Assembly (NCBI GenBank): GCA_005888735.1
Contig: VBBN01000037.1
Coordinates: forward strand, 1-64,000
Length of the DNA stretch: 64,000 bases
Source: Candidatus Bathyarchaeota archaeon
GTDB lineage: Archaea > Thermoproteota > Bathyarchaeia > 40CM-2-53-6
Direction: 5' to 3'
Made by a program: the position numbers and the translations under genes. This document shows positions 11,177 through 21,527 of this stretch, piece by piece (positions within the stretch are counted from its first letter, which is position 1; each line of letters starts with the position of its first letter). The notes below the pieces were generated by a model. It saw nothing but the letters and a program-made list of their open reading frames with translations. It made no database searches and was not told the origin of the DNA.

Positions 11177-11359
11177 TCAGCCTATCGTCTTCGCCGGTTT
11201 CGGCCGTTTCTCTTTCCGGCGCTCTGAATCTTGTTCTCTCTCGGTTACCTCTTCGGAAACATGCTCTTCCGACTCGTCCTCAGTCTCTTCCTCTAGCTCT
11301 TCATCCTCATCCTCGTCATCATCTGCTCTCCCGTTCGCCTCGCTATCCTCCGAACTCAT
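11177..11359 (-). CDS. Small highly acidic low-complexity protein
   Basis: 'MSSEDSEANGRADDDEDEDEELEEETEDESEEHVSEEV...'; the opposite strand would be poly-Ser. Confidence 0.35.
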   Translation of the reverse strand: MSSEDSEANGRADDDEDEDEELEEETEDESEEHVSEEVTEREQDSERRKEKRPKPAKTIG

Positions 11360-11600
11360 TTTTTGGATCCCCCTCTGATTCTCATCCGGATATAGAAGCT
11401 TCACAGCCGATTTTCTCAAATCTCTGAGTCATTTTGAGCAAATGTCGAGCCTGTGCGTCTTCTGGCATTCACCGCTTGCGGTGCGCGCTGATAGTAACAT
11501 TTTCGCCAATCATTTGTTCCAGACAGAAGAACGACCGGAATCCGGAAACGGAACGACTTCGCTGTTATGTCTTGCATCCCACGATGGCCGAGGGATGCCT

Positions 11601-11930
11601 TCACAACGTTATTCTTCTGGTCTTCCGTTCAGACCGGCGTTCAAGTTTGGGAAGTCTTATTTCGAGAATATCTTCATCCATGCTTGCTGACACTTTTTCC
11701 GTGTCTATGCTTTCGGCAAAACCGAAGTTTCGGCGGAATGTGGAGAAAGCTCTTTCCCTATGCAAATAGGTTTTTCCCATCTCCTCTTTCTCCACGTTAG
11801 AGTCAGCAGCAAGCGACAACTCGTTTGTCCCGACTTGAATATTCAGGGTTTCCTTCTTCAACCCTGGAAGCTTTCACGACATATTCGTTGTCAGAGTCGA
11901 TAACATCAACGTAAGGTATTCGCGTCGGGC
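11601..11930 (-). pseudogene. Small heat shock protein (Hsp20/alpha-crystallin), one frame break
   Basis: 'YVDVIDSDNEYVVKAS' in one frame continues in another as 'LKKETLNIQVGTN...YLHRERAFSTFRRNFGFAESIDTEKVSASMDEDILEIRLPK'. Confidence 0.7.
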
Positions 11931-11939
11931 AGTTCGTAT

Positions 11940-12890
11940 TCAATAGGCCACTCGAATCCCCTGAAGGGGTCTCCTGCGTGACTGCGGCGTAGGAGGACCC
12001 GCGATGCCAATGTCCTGAATTCGAAGGTCTAGTGATTTGCCCCGAAACGACTTCCGCGTGGGCCTCGGGACCGCATCGCACAGGCTTTGGGCAAGCCTGT
12101 TTGCTCTCCACTTTGTCCGCGTGAATACTAGGGCTGACTTTATTCCTCCGCGCCGGAGGAGTTCGATGAGGAGGCCCGTCTTGAGATGTTCTTGGACCGG
12201 GTATACTGTATGCCGTATTGACTCGGGGGGTTGGTCCTGGAGTCCTGCTGTGACTCGGAAGGGTTCCTGCATTATTTGACGTGCTAATTGTTCGACTTCC
12301 CGGGGAATCGTGGCGGAAAAGAGAAGTGTCTGACGTTTCTTCGGGAGGGTGCTGACGATCTGTCGGACGTCAGGTAGGAAACCCATGTCTAACATTCGGT
12401 CGGCTTCGTCGAGGACGAGTACTTGCAGGTCGCGGAAGTCCGCGTGGTTTCTTCGGATATAATCCAGTAGCCGGCCTGGTGTCGCCGTGACTATGTCTAC
12501 TCCGTCTCTTAGGGCTCTTTCTTGGAGGTGCATTCCGACTCCTCCATAGACTGCTTTTCCCCTGATTCCTGTTCCTCCCGCGAGGTCTTTCAGCATCGTC
12601 TCTGTCTGGACTGCTAGTTCTCTCGTGGGTGAGAGGATGAGGACTCGTGTCTTGCGGGCGGGATGTTTTGTGAGTCGTTGGATTATCGGGAGGAGGAAGG
12701 CGGCGGTTTTCCCGGAGCCTGTTCTGGCGGAGCCGATGACGTCGCGGCCTGCTAGTATTGCTGGGATTCCTTGCGCTTGGACCTGGGTGGGGGATGTGTA
12801 TCCTAGTCGTTGGACAGCTTTCAAGAGAGCAGGGTCAAGCCCGAGACTCTGAAAGGACATGGCTGCCTGCAAAGCTTCCCCAACCGTCAC
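11940..12890 (-). pseudogene. DEAD-box RNA helicase with disrupted C-terminal RecA domain
   Basis: 'GSARTGSGKTAAFLLPI', 'VLDEADRMLDMGF', 'LFSATIPREVE', 'SALVFTRTK'; no readable motif VI, frame degenerates after 'RANRLAQSL'. Confidence 0.7.
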
Positions 12891-13961
12891 GTCTCGACCA
12901 ACAGCCCGGGGTACACATAAGGATGATTCCTGCTCGAAACTCTTTCACCCGGGCTGAGGTGAAGAGGAACCATCTAGAACGTGGATTGGCCTCAAACCTA
13001 TGGTCCAGACCTCAACCATTCTCTTAGCTGAGAGACTCTCGCCTCTTGCCTCTGAACTATGGGATCATCCAAAGTGTTGGGATTCAGCTGGCGAAACATC
13101 TCGCTTAGCTGTGTTGAAAGAGACGCGAGTGCCTCGACTCACTCGTCAACTGGGACTGTTCCGACGTAGACGGTCTGGGGCCAGCTAACTCCTTGCGTTG
13201 GCCCAAGATTGTCGACTTTGAGGAAGGCCTTCAGAGTGCGACGGTTCCGTTCCATCCAGAGGCCGAAGCCTGTTCCTGTTAGCCAGTACTTGTACCCGCC
13301 TTTCTCCTCATTAGAGAGGTCATGGATCATTCTGGCTGTTCCTCTAACGCTTCCTCCCTAAAAGGCATGGTGACTGTACTCTTCCGACCTTCTATTCCGA
13401 GAGCATGAAACGCATTCTTTCTGTTGATCTCAAATGCTAACGTCGGTTCAAAGATGGAATAGCCTTCATCATCAGCGACTTGGTCCTCCACAACCTCAGA
13501 GAGGATGAACCTACACGTCAAAGTGTCGGTTTCCCGATTCTTCGTCCGGTGGCCTAGCCTGGGTCCTACGACCGTTTGGGAAAGCTAGTCATCTAGGAGA
13601 ATTGGTCTAGGCTTGTTTTGCTGTTTCTGAGTCTGACGTTTTCTTGGGTTTTCTTCGAAACGGATTCCTCATCTTGTTTTTCACCTTTGTAGAAGGATCG
13701 GGTTCGCATCCTATAGGTGTTTGGGGTACATCACGCATTTCATGCCTCTTTCGGTCTCGGATTGCCGAAGAAAGCCCATAATAGACGCGTTTCTCCGAAA
13801 GGAATAGATAGCCTTCTCGCCGAAGTCTAACTCCCCGTCTTGCGAGGCTACATGAGATCCGCGAGACGAAGCCATTCTCATTGTCCACTGAATGACCATT
13901 TGTCTCAGCAGGAAGGGTCTCGCGAAAAGGTTCTTATCCCAACCGTAGCCCGACGACCGTC

Positions 13962-14159
13962 ATGAGTAATCTGAAAACAGAACTGGAACACATCAAGCAC
14001 CACATCAAATACCCTGCGAACAAGACACAGGTCCTAGCAGCCTGCAACAACATGACGGACGTTCCGTCCATTGACAAGGAATTCGTCACCAAGTCTCTGC
14101 CTGACAGCAACTACAAGGGCCCAGAAGACGTCGTAAAAGCCCTCCTCAACAAAGTCTAA
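13962..14159 (+). CDS. DUF2795-like small protein
   Basis: 65 aa, 'HIKYPANKTQVLAACNNM...DSNYKGPEDVVKALL'. Confidence 0.6.
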   Translation: MSNLKTELEHIKHHIKYPANKTQVLAACNNMTDVPSIDKEFVTKSLPDSNYKGPEDVVKALLNKV

Positions 14160-14650
14160 GCTTCCTCCAACCTCCCTCTTTTCTTCACCGTCCATTCCTA
14201 CCACCCCCGCGCCGTATCTTCTCCGAATATTCTCAATTCTGATTGTCAGCTTGTTGAATGGTCTAGCATAGTATGGGGGTTTCGGGCCAGATTCGCCTAT
14301 GGCGCTCCTAGTGGGCTCTGGATCCCTTTCATTTAGGGTATGGGTTACCTGCTGAACGGAGTTCGGATTTCCCATGGGCCCCGCTGAGCCCTCGGCGCCG
14401 AGAGAGCGTTGCTGCGTTAGTATTTGCGGCATGGATCATTAGGTCCCTGACAGACCCGCTTCAAGCATAGGTTTCGAAAAACTCTACGGAATCAGAAACC
14501 AGCTCAAATGCGCTAGTATGCAGGTCAAGGGGAGCGCTTTTTCTGAGTGTGATGTAGCCCTTTCAAGCTTGACTGTCTTCGAGCCTGCCTCCAAAGATGA
14601 CCCTGCAAGGATGCTCTAGGTTGGGTCGATGAGCAAAGCAGTTGACGAGT

Positions 14651-15715
14651 CTATTCCAATTGCTTTGAGTAGGCGATCCAGTCAACTTGCCGTTCGAATC
14701 CCAATTTCGTGTTTATGGCAAGCATGGGAGCATTACCCGTTTCGTTTTCGGTCTTGATACGTTCAAAGGTGTTCTTCTGAGCGTATTGAATCACTTGTAG
14801 CTTCATAGCGAAGGCTACTCCTTTTCTACGGTACTCTCTTCTTACACCTGTTAGGGCTTGAAATAGGCCGCGTGGTTCCTTGTCAAGTCGTCGGATCGTG
14901 CTCAGTCCAACATACTTGGCTCCGTCCTTAGCGATTGCGTAGGCTTCAGGGAGAAGACCGGGGTCTTTCATGTCGAATGACAGCCATTGCTCGTATGATA
15001 CAGGGGTGTAGGGCTCGGGCATTGGGACGTCAGCCATCAACGTCTGGTTCAGTTCGTAGAGCTTTTCGTGGCAATCTGGGTTGAGTTCTAGCTCCCGTGC
15101 GAGAGATGTGATTTCGACCCCTGCCCTGGACGCCTCTTCCGAGTAGTGGCGGAACTGAGAAACGTCCACGGTCGACGGGTTTAGTCTGGATTCCCAGGTG
15201 CGGAATCTCTCCTCGAAGCCTCTTTTGGTCAGAAATGTTATTGATAGTGGCATGTCTCCTTTTGCATAGGCCCAGGCCTCTACAGCTTGGAGGTCTGCCA
15301 AGTGTCTCATCAGGTTCTCGTAGATGAATTGACCCACGCCTCCGTTCTGGTGATTCGGGTCCACGAGTATTCTTCCTTGGAATTTTCGCGGGTTGAACAT
15401 CCATGGCATGTGCCCTATTTCCCCCAGCGCCACGATTTCGTGGGTATCGTTGTTGAAACAGGAATAGCGTTGAAGATAGTACTTGGACCTGTCTAGATTG
15501 TCGTCGGAGGCTTTCAGCTCTTGAGCGCTCAAAGAGTAATCTGGAAATGTCGAGTTTCGGATTTCCGCAAACCTTTCGTACTCCGACGGCTGGAACTTCT
15601 TGAGTTCAAACTTAGTTCCTATCACGTCAGACTCCTGTGTAGCTTCTCTTCGAACCTTTTCGAGGCTCTGTTGATTCGAGGTCATGAGTAAAGTTCGTTC
15701 CTTCCTCTGAGGCAA
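14651..15715 (-). CDS. Tandem GNAT acetyltransferase
   Basis: Two acetyl-CoA-site-like segments: 'ILVDPNHQNGGVGQFIYENLM' and 'TGVRREYRRKGVAFAMKLQVI'. Confidence 0.8.
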   Translation of the reverse strand: MPQRKERTLLMTSNQQSLEKVRREATQESDVIGTKFELKKFQPSEYERFAEIRNSTFPDYSLSAQELKASDDNLDRSKYYLQRYSCFNNDTHEIVALGEIGHMPWMFNPRKFQGRILVDPNHQNGGVGQFIYENLMRHLADLQAVEAWAYAKGDMPLSITFLTKRGFEERFRTWESRLNPSTVDVSQFRHYSEEASRAGVEITSLARELELNPDCHEKLYELNQTLMADVPMPEPYTPVSYEQWLSFDMKDPGLLPEAYAIAKDGAKYVGLSTIRRLDKEPRGLFQALTGVRREYRRKGVAFAMKLQVIQYAQKNTFERIKTENETGNAPMLAINTKLGFERQVDWIAYSKQLE

Positions 15716-15720
15716 GTCAC

Positions 15721-17640
15721 TTGGTTTATTTCTGCCTTTACGCCAACGATATTCTGGAGGGCTTCGAGTCTCCTTTGACTGGCAACGGATCCGGTATTCA
15801 TTACCGTCACAGTGTGCCGGCCATCTTGGACGCGAGAGAGGAGGGCCGGGCCCAAAAAACTACTGACAAACGACCAGAACCAAGACTCCCAATCTTTTCA
15901 ATTCTTGAGACGATAGACTTCTCGGACCACTTCGTAATCATCGGCGATGTCGGCACGGGGAAGAGCACCGTAACCCCGATTCACGAATACGAATTGTGTA
16001 AGGGGAACAGGCAAATCGTCATCCGGGAGCCCTCGAGGGCCGCGTGCAACGCTCTCTACTATTCGCTCCAGGCGCTTTACCCGGAACTAGGAGCTGCACT
16101 GGCAATCATTACAAAGGACACTCAGATCAATGTCGATGGCAAGATCAAGATAGTCACAGACGGCGTCTTGTTGAGGATGTTGGCCGAGAACTCGATTTCC
16201 GATTCTTCAATCTACTTTGATGAAAGCCACCAGATGTCTTCCCAGCTGGAACTGTGTATGTCACTCGCGAAGAAGGGGAGAGCCATGGCAAGGAACTTGT
16301 TTCGGATCATGAGTGCCACAATCGACCCGGAGGAGTTCTTATCGTTCCTGGGTATTTCGAAGCTCTATTCCATGAGCGGTCGCAGATACCCCGTCGCTCT
16401 CGATGTGGAGGTCGCAAATGACAACGATGAAATGTTCAAGACTCTATCGGTCTTCCTTCGCTCGCAGCCCCGCGATGAATCGTGGCTAGTTTTTCTCCCC
16501 ACGAGGCGACTGGTCGAGAGATATGCCAGCAGCTATGGTGGCGTCTACATCCACGGAGGTCTTGACGGGTCAGAAATCAACAAGATCCAGCGACGAGCCG
16601 AGCTTGACAAGAATCTGAGGATTTTTGCGACGAACGTAATCGCTTCCTCAGTGAACATCTACGTCGATAACGTGTTGATATTTGATGACGTGATCGACAG
16701 CAAAGACAAGCTAGGCCGAAAAACGCTCCACTACAAAAAGATAGACAACAACTCCCTCTTACAGATGATGGGCAGAATCGGTCGCTTCAAGCCCGGTCGA
16801 GCCGTCATTCTTACTGATACGCCCCTCCCAAAGAAGATCAACCCGATACCAGTGCACAAGGCTCTCGAAACCGAGACCCCCTTTGACTTGGTGCTTCTCA
16901 TGTCCAAGTATGGTCTCAAACTCGCAGAACTAGAGTTCATGTCAAAGGTGGATCACCGCGAGGTTGCCTTTGCAGAAGACTGGCTCATTGAAATTGGAGC
17001 AATCGACCACCGCACCCGCAAGGCCACCTGGAAGGGAATCTTGATGAGCGAAATCCCATACGAGCCCGACTTTTCACACATGATCTCTAGCGCCCTGATC
17101 TCAGGTAATTATCATATGGCAAGATTTCTCCTAGCCAGCGGCTCTTTCGGTGACTCGCTCAACCATGCTTACAAGTCAGATGCGGAAGGCATTGCTCGCC
17201 GGCTATTGTATAGCTTCGACGGCTCAAATGAGCTCAATATCAAAGCGCATCTACTCAAAGAGTACGCGGAAGACAGCGATGGGTCATTCATCTCAAAACT
17301 GGTTGTGAACGGGCTCTTCGCCGGATTTGTTGAGGAAGCCTGGAAGAACTATGAAGCAGCCAGAGGAGCATTGAATGATCTCCTCCGTTCATCGAAGAAG
17401 AAGCCAATACCCAAGGAGGTCGTAGTAGATGCTGATGTTACCAAGCTCAAACCATACCTTGAAGACTGTTTGTCATTCGAAAGATACGGCCTAAAGGAAA
17501 GGAACGGCCAGGATCTGCGCGAGATGAACATTGAAGGGCCGTTCTTCGCAAGAGCTCTGACGATAAACTACAAACGCATATTGTTCGACATCGTTGCATT
17601 GAGGGCATCGAGTAGGCGTCGTAATCACACTAGGCATTGA
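15721..17640 (+). CDS. DEAH-type superfamily 2 helicase
   Basis: Walker A 'GDVGTGKST', 'FDESH', 'SAT', motif VI 'QMMGRIGR'; start codon uncertain. Confidence 0.8.
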   Translation: MVYFCLYANDILEGFESPLTGNGSGIHYRHSVPAILDAREEGRAQKTTDKRPEPRLPIFSILETIDFSDHFVIIGDVGTGKSTVTPIHEYELCKGNRQIVIREPSRAACNALYYSLQALYPELGAALAIITKDTQINVDGKIKIVTDGVLLRMLAENSISDSSIYFDESHQMSSQLELCMSLAKKGRAMARNLFRIMSATIDPEEFLSFLGISKLYSMSGRRYPVALDVEVANDNDEMFKTLSVFLRSQPRDESWLVFLPTRRLVERYASSYGGVYIHGGLDGSEINKIQRRAELDKNLRIFATNVIASSVNIYVDNVLIFDDVIDSKDKLGRKTLHYKKIDNNSLLQMMGRIGRFKPGRAVILTDTPLPKKINPIPVHKALETETPFDLVLLMSKYGLKLAELEFMSKVDHREVAFAEDWLIEIGAIDHRTRKATWKGILMSEIPYEPDFSHMISSALISGNYHMARFLLASGSFGDSLNHAYKSDAEGIARRLLYSFDGSNELNIKAHLLKEYAEDSDGSFISKLVVNGLFAGFVEEAWKNYEAARGALNDLLRSSKKKPIPKEVVVDADVTKLKPYLEDCLSFERYGLKERNGQDLREMNIEGPFFARALTINYKRILFDIVALRASSRRRNHTRH

Positions 17641-17750
17641 GAGACCACCATTGGAAGCAAAGATCGATCTTTCTCCTGTCTGAAGATTGTTGCTTTTTCA
17701 ATCAGCGTTCTCCGCCGAGACGGGTCCTAGGTCCCAGATTCCTCTCTCGC

Positions 17751-17930
17751 GTCTCAAGCGCCGGAATCGTACCAGGTTGGTTTCAAGAGACTCATTCCCA
17801 GTCTGGTAGGGAGAACGGGCGATTTTCCACGGACAGGCGTAAGACGGGCGAGCCCCAGATTTCGGAAGGGCGAGGATCGCTAGCATTTTCCTTCAGGTCG
17901 CTAGGGTGAGCGTTACTATCGGCGGACAAG
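17751..17930 (+). repeat. Dispersed intergenic repeat, copy 1
   Basis: Shares 'gtctcaa.cg', 'gggagaa.gggcgatttt' and 'ggatcgctagcattttccttca' with copies near 27.7, 42.2 and 49.4 kb. Confidence 0.6.
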
Positions 17931-18692
17931 CTGCTTTAACCCGGCGTTTCGCGTATCCTGCGTTACCACGTCCCCAACTCCCGTCGTGTCTGTGGTGATT
18001 CGGTTGACTCGGTTCCACCTGTCGCATAATGCTTTGACATGCCCGATGACCATCGAATAATCTGTTTCAGCGGCCCGTGAGGTCTAGGGCCTCCTTCCAC
18101 GTTAAATGATGCCTGCTAAAGGGGAATGCCGGGTCGAAGCAGATCTTGTAGAATAGGCTGTCATTGCTACCTTGAGTGCTCGACGCGATAAAAGTTCCGC
18201 CCGGTGTAGACAAGGTGAAGAGGATTGCATCGTAGAGACCGCAGTCGTCGCGTATGAATCCCATCTCGTCACAGTATACCAGGTGCAGGCTTGGACCCAT
18301 GATCGTGTTCGGATTATTCGGAAACGCCTCCACAACACTGCCATTGCAAAAAGTCGATCCGGGTCTTCTGAAACGTTGAGACCCTACCTTCCGGAACCCT
18401 AGTGGCCATAGTAGAGATCCGTTCCACTACTGCATTGCTCTGGCGGAGGCTGGGAGCAACGACTGCTATTGCGCTCCCCCGGTGAGTGAGTGCTGTCCAG
18501 AGTATTTTTGAGCTGGTAGTGATTGTCCTTCCGCTCTGTCGGGACCATCGTAGGCAGATGAACCGAGGGGTCTAGCAGGACTTTGCGTTGGTAGTCTGTT
18601 GAGTTGAACCTGAAGGTTTTGGCGCAGAACTCAATGGGGTTCGGCGGTGCTAGGTTCTCTCGGAGGCTGTCGAGTGCTGAGTTGGTCTGCAC
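17916..18692 (-). pseudogene. Decayed head-tail virus terminase large subunit
   Basis: Joined minus-strand frames: 'NPIEFCAKTFRFNSTDYQRKVLLDPS' / 'RFICLRWSRQSGRTITTSSKILWTALTHRGSAIAVVAPSLRQSNAVVERI' / 'CNGSVVEAFPNNPNTIMGPSLHLVYCDEMGF...TFIASSTQGSNDSLFYKI' / 'DYSMVIGHVKALCDRWNRVNRITTDTTGVGDVVTQDTRNAGL'. Confidence 0.75.
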
Positions 18693-18705
18693 GATCCGGC
18701 ATGGG

Positions 18706-19185
18706 CTAGGCGAAGAGCAAGCGGTCGTGCGCCTGCCTACGACGCCTGATCAAAACAGCGGGAACAAGACACAGAACAGCGACCAGAAGCAGCTTCATCG
18801 GGTCGGTGAAAACAGATGTCAACACCTGGCTCTGGGTCGCCTTCCCCACCAGCGAAGTGTCAAGAAGCGCCCTAAACGCCCCCATAACCAGAACAACAAC
18901 AATCCCACCCACCAGCATCAGAGCAAAAAGATACTTGCCATATTCCCGCCTGCCAGACTCGTAAAACCCTGACACCTGTGTCGGAGGCTCCGGCCGCTTC
19001 TCCTCGCCTAGGTTCAAAGTCACCTCCGGACTATCTCCCAACTTCTTACTGAACTGGGCACGCCGCGTCAAACTGTCAAGAATATCGTCATCAGTAACAG
19101 GCTCATCCTCAGATAACCGTTCCGGCGATCCTGAAAAACTGAACCGGTGCTTCGTTCGCGGCGACCCTCGCCGGCGACCCCCCAA
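18706..19185 (-). CDS. Membrane protein, two predicted TM segments
   Basis: 'YLFALMLVGGIVVVLVMGAF' and 'LLLVAVLCLVPAVLI'. Confidence 0.6.
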   Translation of the reverse strand: MGGRRRGSPRTKHRFSFSGSPERLSEDEPVTDDDILDSLTRRAQFSKKLGDSPEVTLNLGEEKRPEPPTQVSGFYESGRREYGKYLFALMLVGGIVVVLVMGAFRALLDTSLVGKATQSQVLTSVFTDPMKLLLVAVLCLVPAVLIRRRRQAHDRLLFA

Positions 19186-19224
19186 AACGCACAGCTCCAG
19201 GATACACTATAACACACGCCGGAT

Positions 19225-19905
19225 TTGAGCCTAGGAGTACCACGGAGCCAAGATCCGTGGACAGGGCGCCTCGCGAAGCCACGCGAGAGAGAAGTGGTCA
19301 GTCGGCCCGGCAAGGCCCGTCTTCATCTTTTTCTGAAAACTGAGCGAATCATCCACCCTCAGCCCAAGGCTTATTCCCGGAAAAACTGGGCTTCCTTCTG
19401 GCCCGAAACAGTTTTGGTCCGTCCCAAGAAGCGCCGTTTCAAACTAGTCGCGCTAGGCGGAACCTTCGATTTTCTCCACAAAGGCCATCGTCAGCTCCTC
19501 TCGAAGGCCTTCAGCAACAGCGACAAAGTCATCATCGGCGTCACAAGCGACAAGCTCGTCAGGAAAATGCGCAAATCGCACCCCGTCCAGCCTTACAAGA
19601 CCCGAGTCCGAGAACTCGAAAAATTCCTCCAAGCCAAAGGACGGGATCGACGCGCGAGAATCACCCGCCTCCAGGAACCGTTCGGACCCCCAAAGACCGA
19701 CCCCAAAGTCGAAGCGCTCATTGTCACCTCAAACACAATCGAGAGCGGAAAACAGCTCAACAAGCTCAGAAAACGCAAAAACCTACCAGAACTCGTACTG
19801 GTCCAGACGCGATTCACCAGGGCTCAGGACAATAAGATAGTCTCGTCCACGAGAATCCGTAATGGTGAAATCGACCGCGAAGGCCGACTAATGCAAAAGC
19901 CCTGA
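19225..19905 (+). CDS. coaD: Archaeal-type phosphopantetheine adenylyltransferase (nucleotidyltransferase)
   Basis: 'KLVALGGTFDFLHKGHRQLLSKAF', 'VIIGVTSDKLVRK', 'SSTRIRNGEID'; start uncertain, domain begins near 19435. Confidence 0.8.
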   Translation: MSLGVPRSQDPWTGRLAKPREREVVSRPGKARLHLFLKTERIIHPQPKAYSRKNWASFWPETVLVRPKKRRFKLVALGGTFDFLHKGHRQLLSKAFSNSDKVIIGVTSDKLVRKMRKSHPVQPYKTRVRELEKFLQAKGRDRRARITRLQEPFGPPKTDPKVEALIVTSNTIESGKQLNKLRKRKNLPELVLVQTRFTRAQDNKIVSSTRIRNGEIDREGRLMQKP

Positions 19906-19956
19906 CAGAAATGCGATTTTTTGGGGGAATACTCCACCCTCGGCTTTGGTTTGAGC

Positions 19957-20325
19957 CTACGTCTTACTCTCGGCGCCGTAGACCTTCAGCATCGCCTCAA
20001 GCTCGCGCGTAAAACCATCGCTCAGATGCCACTTCGACTCCCGCTTCTCGATAAACCCGGCACCTACCAAGCCGTGAATCATATTGTAAAACTGGCCAAC
20101 ACTCATTTCCCTCTTCCCAATCCAGTTCTTCCAAGTCTGAATCGGAAGACCAGCCGGTTCAGCCCTCTTTACCTCGCGCCAGAAAGAGTGAGCCTCACCC
20201 GCGAGAAACTCGCTCTTCCAGAAAACCCGCTTGAACAGATCCCCCGCCGCCTCCGGCAAGTTCCCAGCCTTGAAGAGAACCGTTGTTTTCGGCTCACCAG
20301 AATGTCTAGTCGCACGTCTTGGCAT
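19957..20325 (-). CDS. Winged-HTH-like DNA-binding protein
   Basis: 'MSVGQFYNMIHGLVGAGFIEKRESKWHLSDGF' resembles wHTH recognition helix and wing. Confidence 0.5.
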   Translation of the reverse strand: MPRRATRHSGEPKTTVLFKAGNLPEAAGDLFKRVFWKSEFLAGEAHSFWREVKRAEPAGLPIQTWKNWIGKREMSVGQFYNMIHGLVGAGFIEKRESKWHLSDGFTRELEAMLKVYGAESKT

Positions 20326-20441
20326 CTAAATCGCTTGCAGCGGTGGAGGAAAAAGACTGCCGTTTAATCCTTACTACAAAACCCGTCCAGTTTTTTCGAC
20401 CTAGCGTTTTCGTAAGTAAACTCTCTCCGAAAAACGCGACT

Positions 20442-21527
20442 CTAACAGGTGGAATTTGTCTGAGGAAACTCGTAAGAAGAATTCGATGGCCTCGAGAAGT
20501 CAGCCTGCATATACTTGGACATCACCTCGTCTTCATCGTGATAATCGAAGTAACTTCCCCTCGAACCTGGGAGTTTATGACCCATAAGCGCTTCCTTCGT
20601 ATCCTCATCAATCTGCGGAGTCGCATTGAGCACTTTTCGGAAGCTTTTCCGGAGGCAGTGGACCCATACTCCCTTGGGGTCGAGCCCTGAGCGCTTCACC
20701 GAGGCTTTGACAATTCTCCAGACTCCCTCCCTCTTGACCTGTTCATCAGGCTGCTCCTCTGTGACGAAGATTGGGTCGTCAGGTTCGGGGTCCCAGCCAG
20801 CCGAAATCCGCAGCTGCAAGTAGCGTTTCAGCGTCAAAGCAGCCTCTTCTCCAAGCCCAGTCACGTAGTAGCTGAGCCCATAGGAGCCGAGCTTGCTATC
20901 CAAGCTAGGCGTGACCTTGATCCTTACCGGTGGAGAAATCGTCGGGGACAGTTGTCGACTTACCAGTCCATAGGTCCAGTTGCACAAACAGCTGACCCGG
21001 ACTCCGCTCTGGAAAAGACACAAGATCATCGCAGCATTTCTGAGAGACCCAGAGTTGTCCGCTATCCGGTAAGCTTCCTCCCGCGACGGAACATGTTCAT
21101 AACCGATCTTCTTCTTCGCAGGCGTCCTGATTCTCTCCGACCGCTTGAATTCCAGGCTCCTGTCCTGGGACTCAAGGAAGCCCTTCATGGTGATGATGAT
21201 CTGGCGGGCCCAGACTCCCTTCCCCTCTTGGAGGTACCGATTCGCCACCCTCTTGACGAGAATTTTGATTTCACGATCCGGCAACTGTAGCAGTTGCGAA
21301 ATCTCCCCCAGGCCCGAGGCTCCTAGGACCTTTTCTAGCTGGTACAGTTTTTTCTCGCGAGTTTCAGACGACGTGTACGCATCTATCCAGTCGCGGATGA
21401 TCGGCTCTTGGAGGAGCCACTCGTAGCTCTTCGGACCAGCCGAAAACCTTCCGCGGTTCCCCCTGGCTTGCTTTCTCCTCGCCTGGGCTGTCCTTCCAGC
21501 CTCGGAAAGGGTGACAACTGCGACCAT
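20442..21527 (-). CDS. Tyrosine recombinase/integrase (XerC/D-like)
   Basis: Catalytic pattern 'SGVRVS' (R), 'HCLRKSFRK' (HxxR), 'MGHK', Tyr in 'GSYFDYHD'. Confidence 0.85.
   Translation of the reverse strand: MVAVVTLSEAGRTAQARRKQARGNRGRFSAGPKSYEWLLQEPIIRDWIDAYTSSETREKKLYQLEKVLGASGLGEISQLLQLPDREIKILVKRVANRYLQEGKGVWARQIIITMKGFLESQDRSLEFKRSERIRTPAKKKIGYEHVPSREEAYRIADNSGSLRNAAMILCLFQSGVRVSCLCNWTYGLVSRQLSPTISPPVRIKVTPSLDSKLGSYGLSYYVTGLGEEAALTLKRYLQLRISAGWDPEPDDPIFVTEEQPDEQVKREGVWRIVKASVKRSGLDPKGVWVHCLRKSFRKVLNATPQIDEDTKEALMGHKLPGSRGSYFDYHDEDEVMSKYMQADFSRPSNSSYEFPQTNSTC

Noticed and set aside
11070-11378. Plus-strand poly-Ser ORF
   Set aside because: Complement of the acidic D/E-rich minus-strand ORF; low-complexity shadow.
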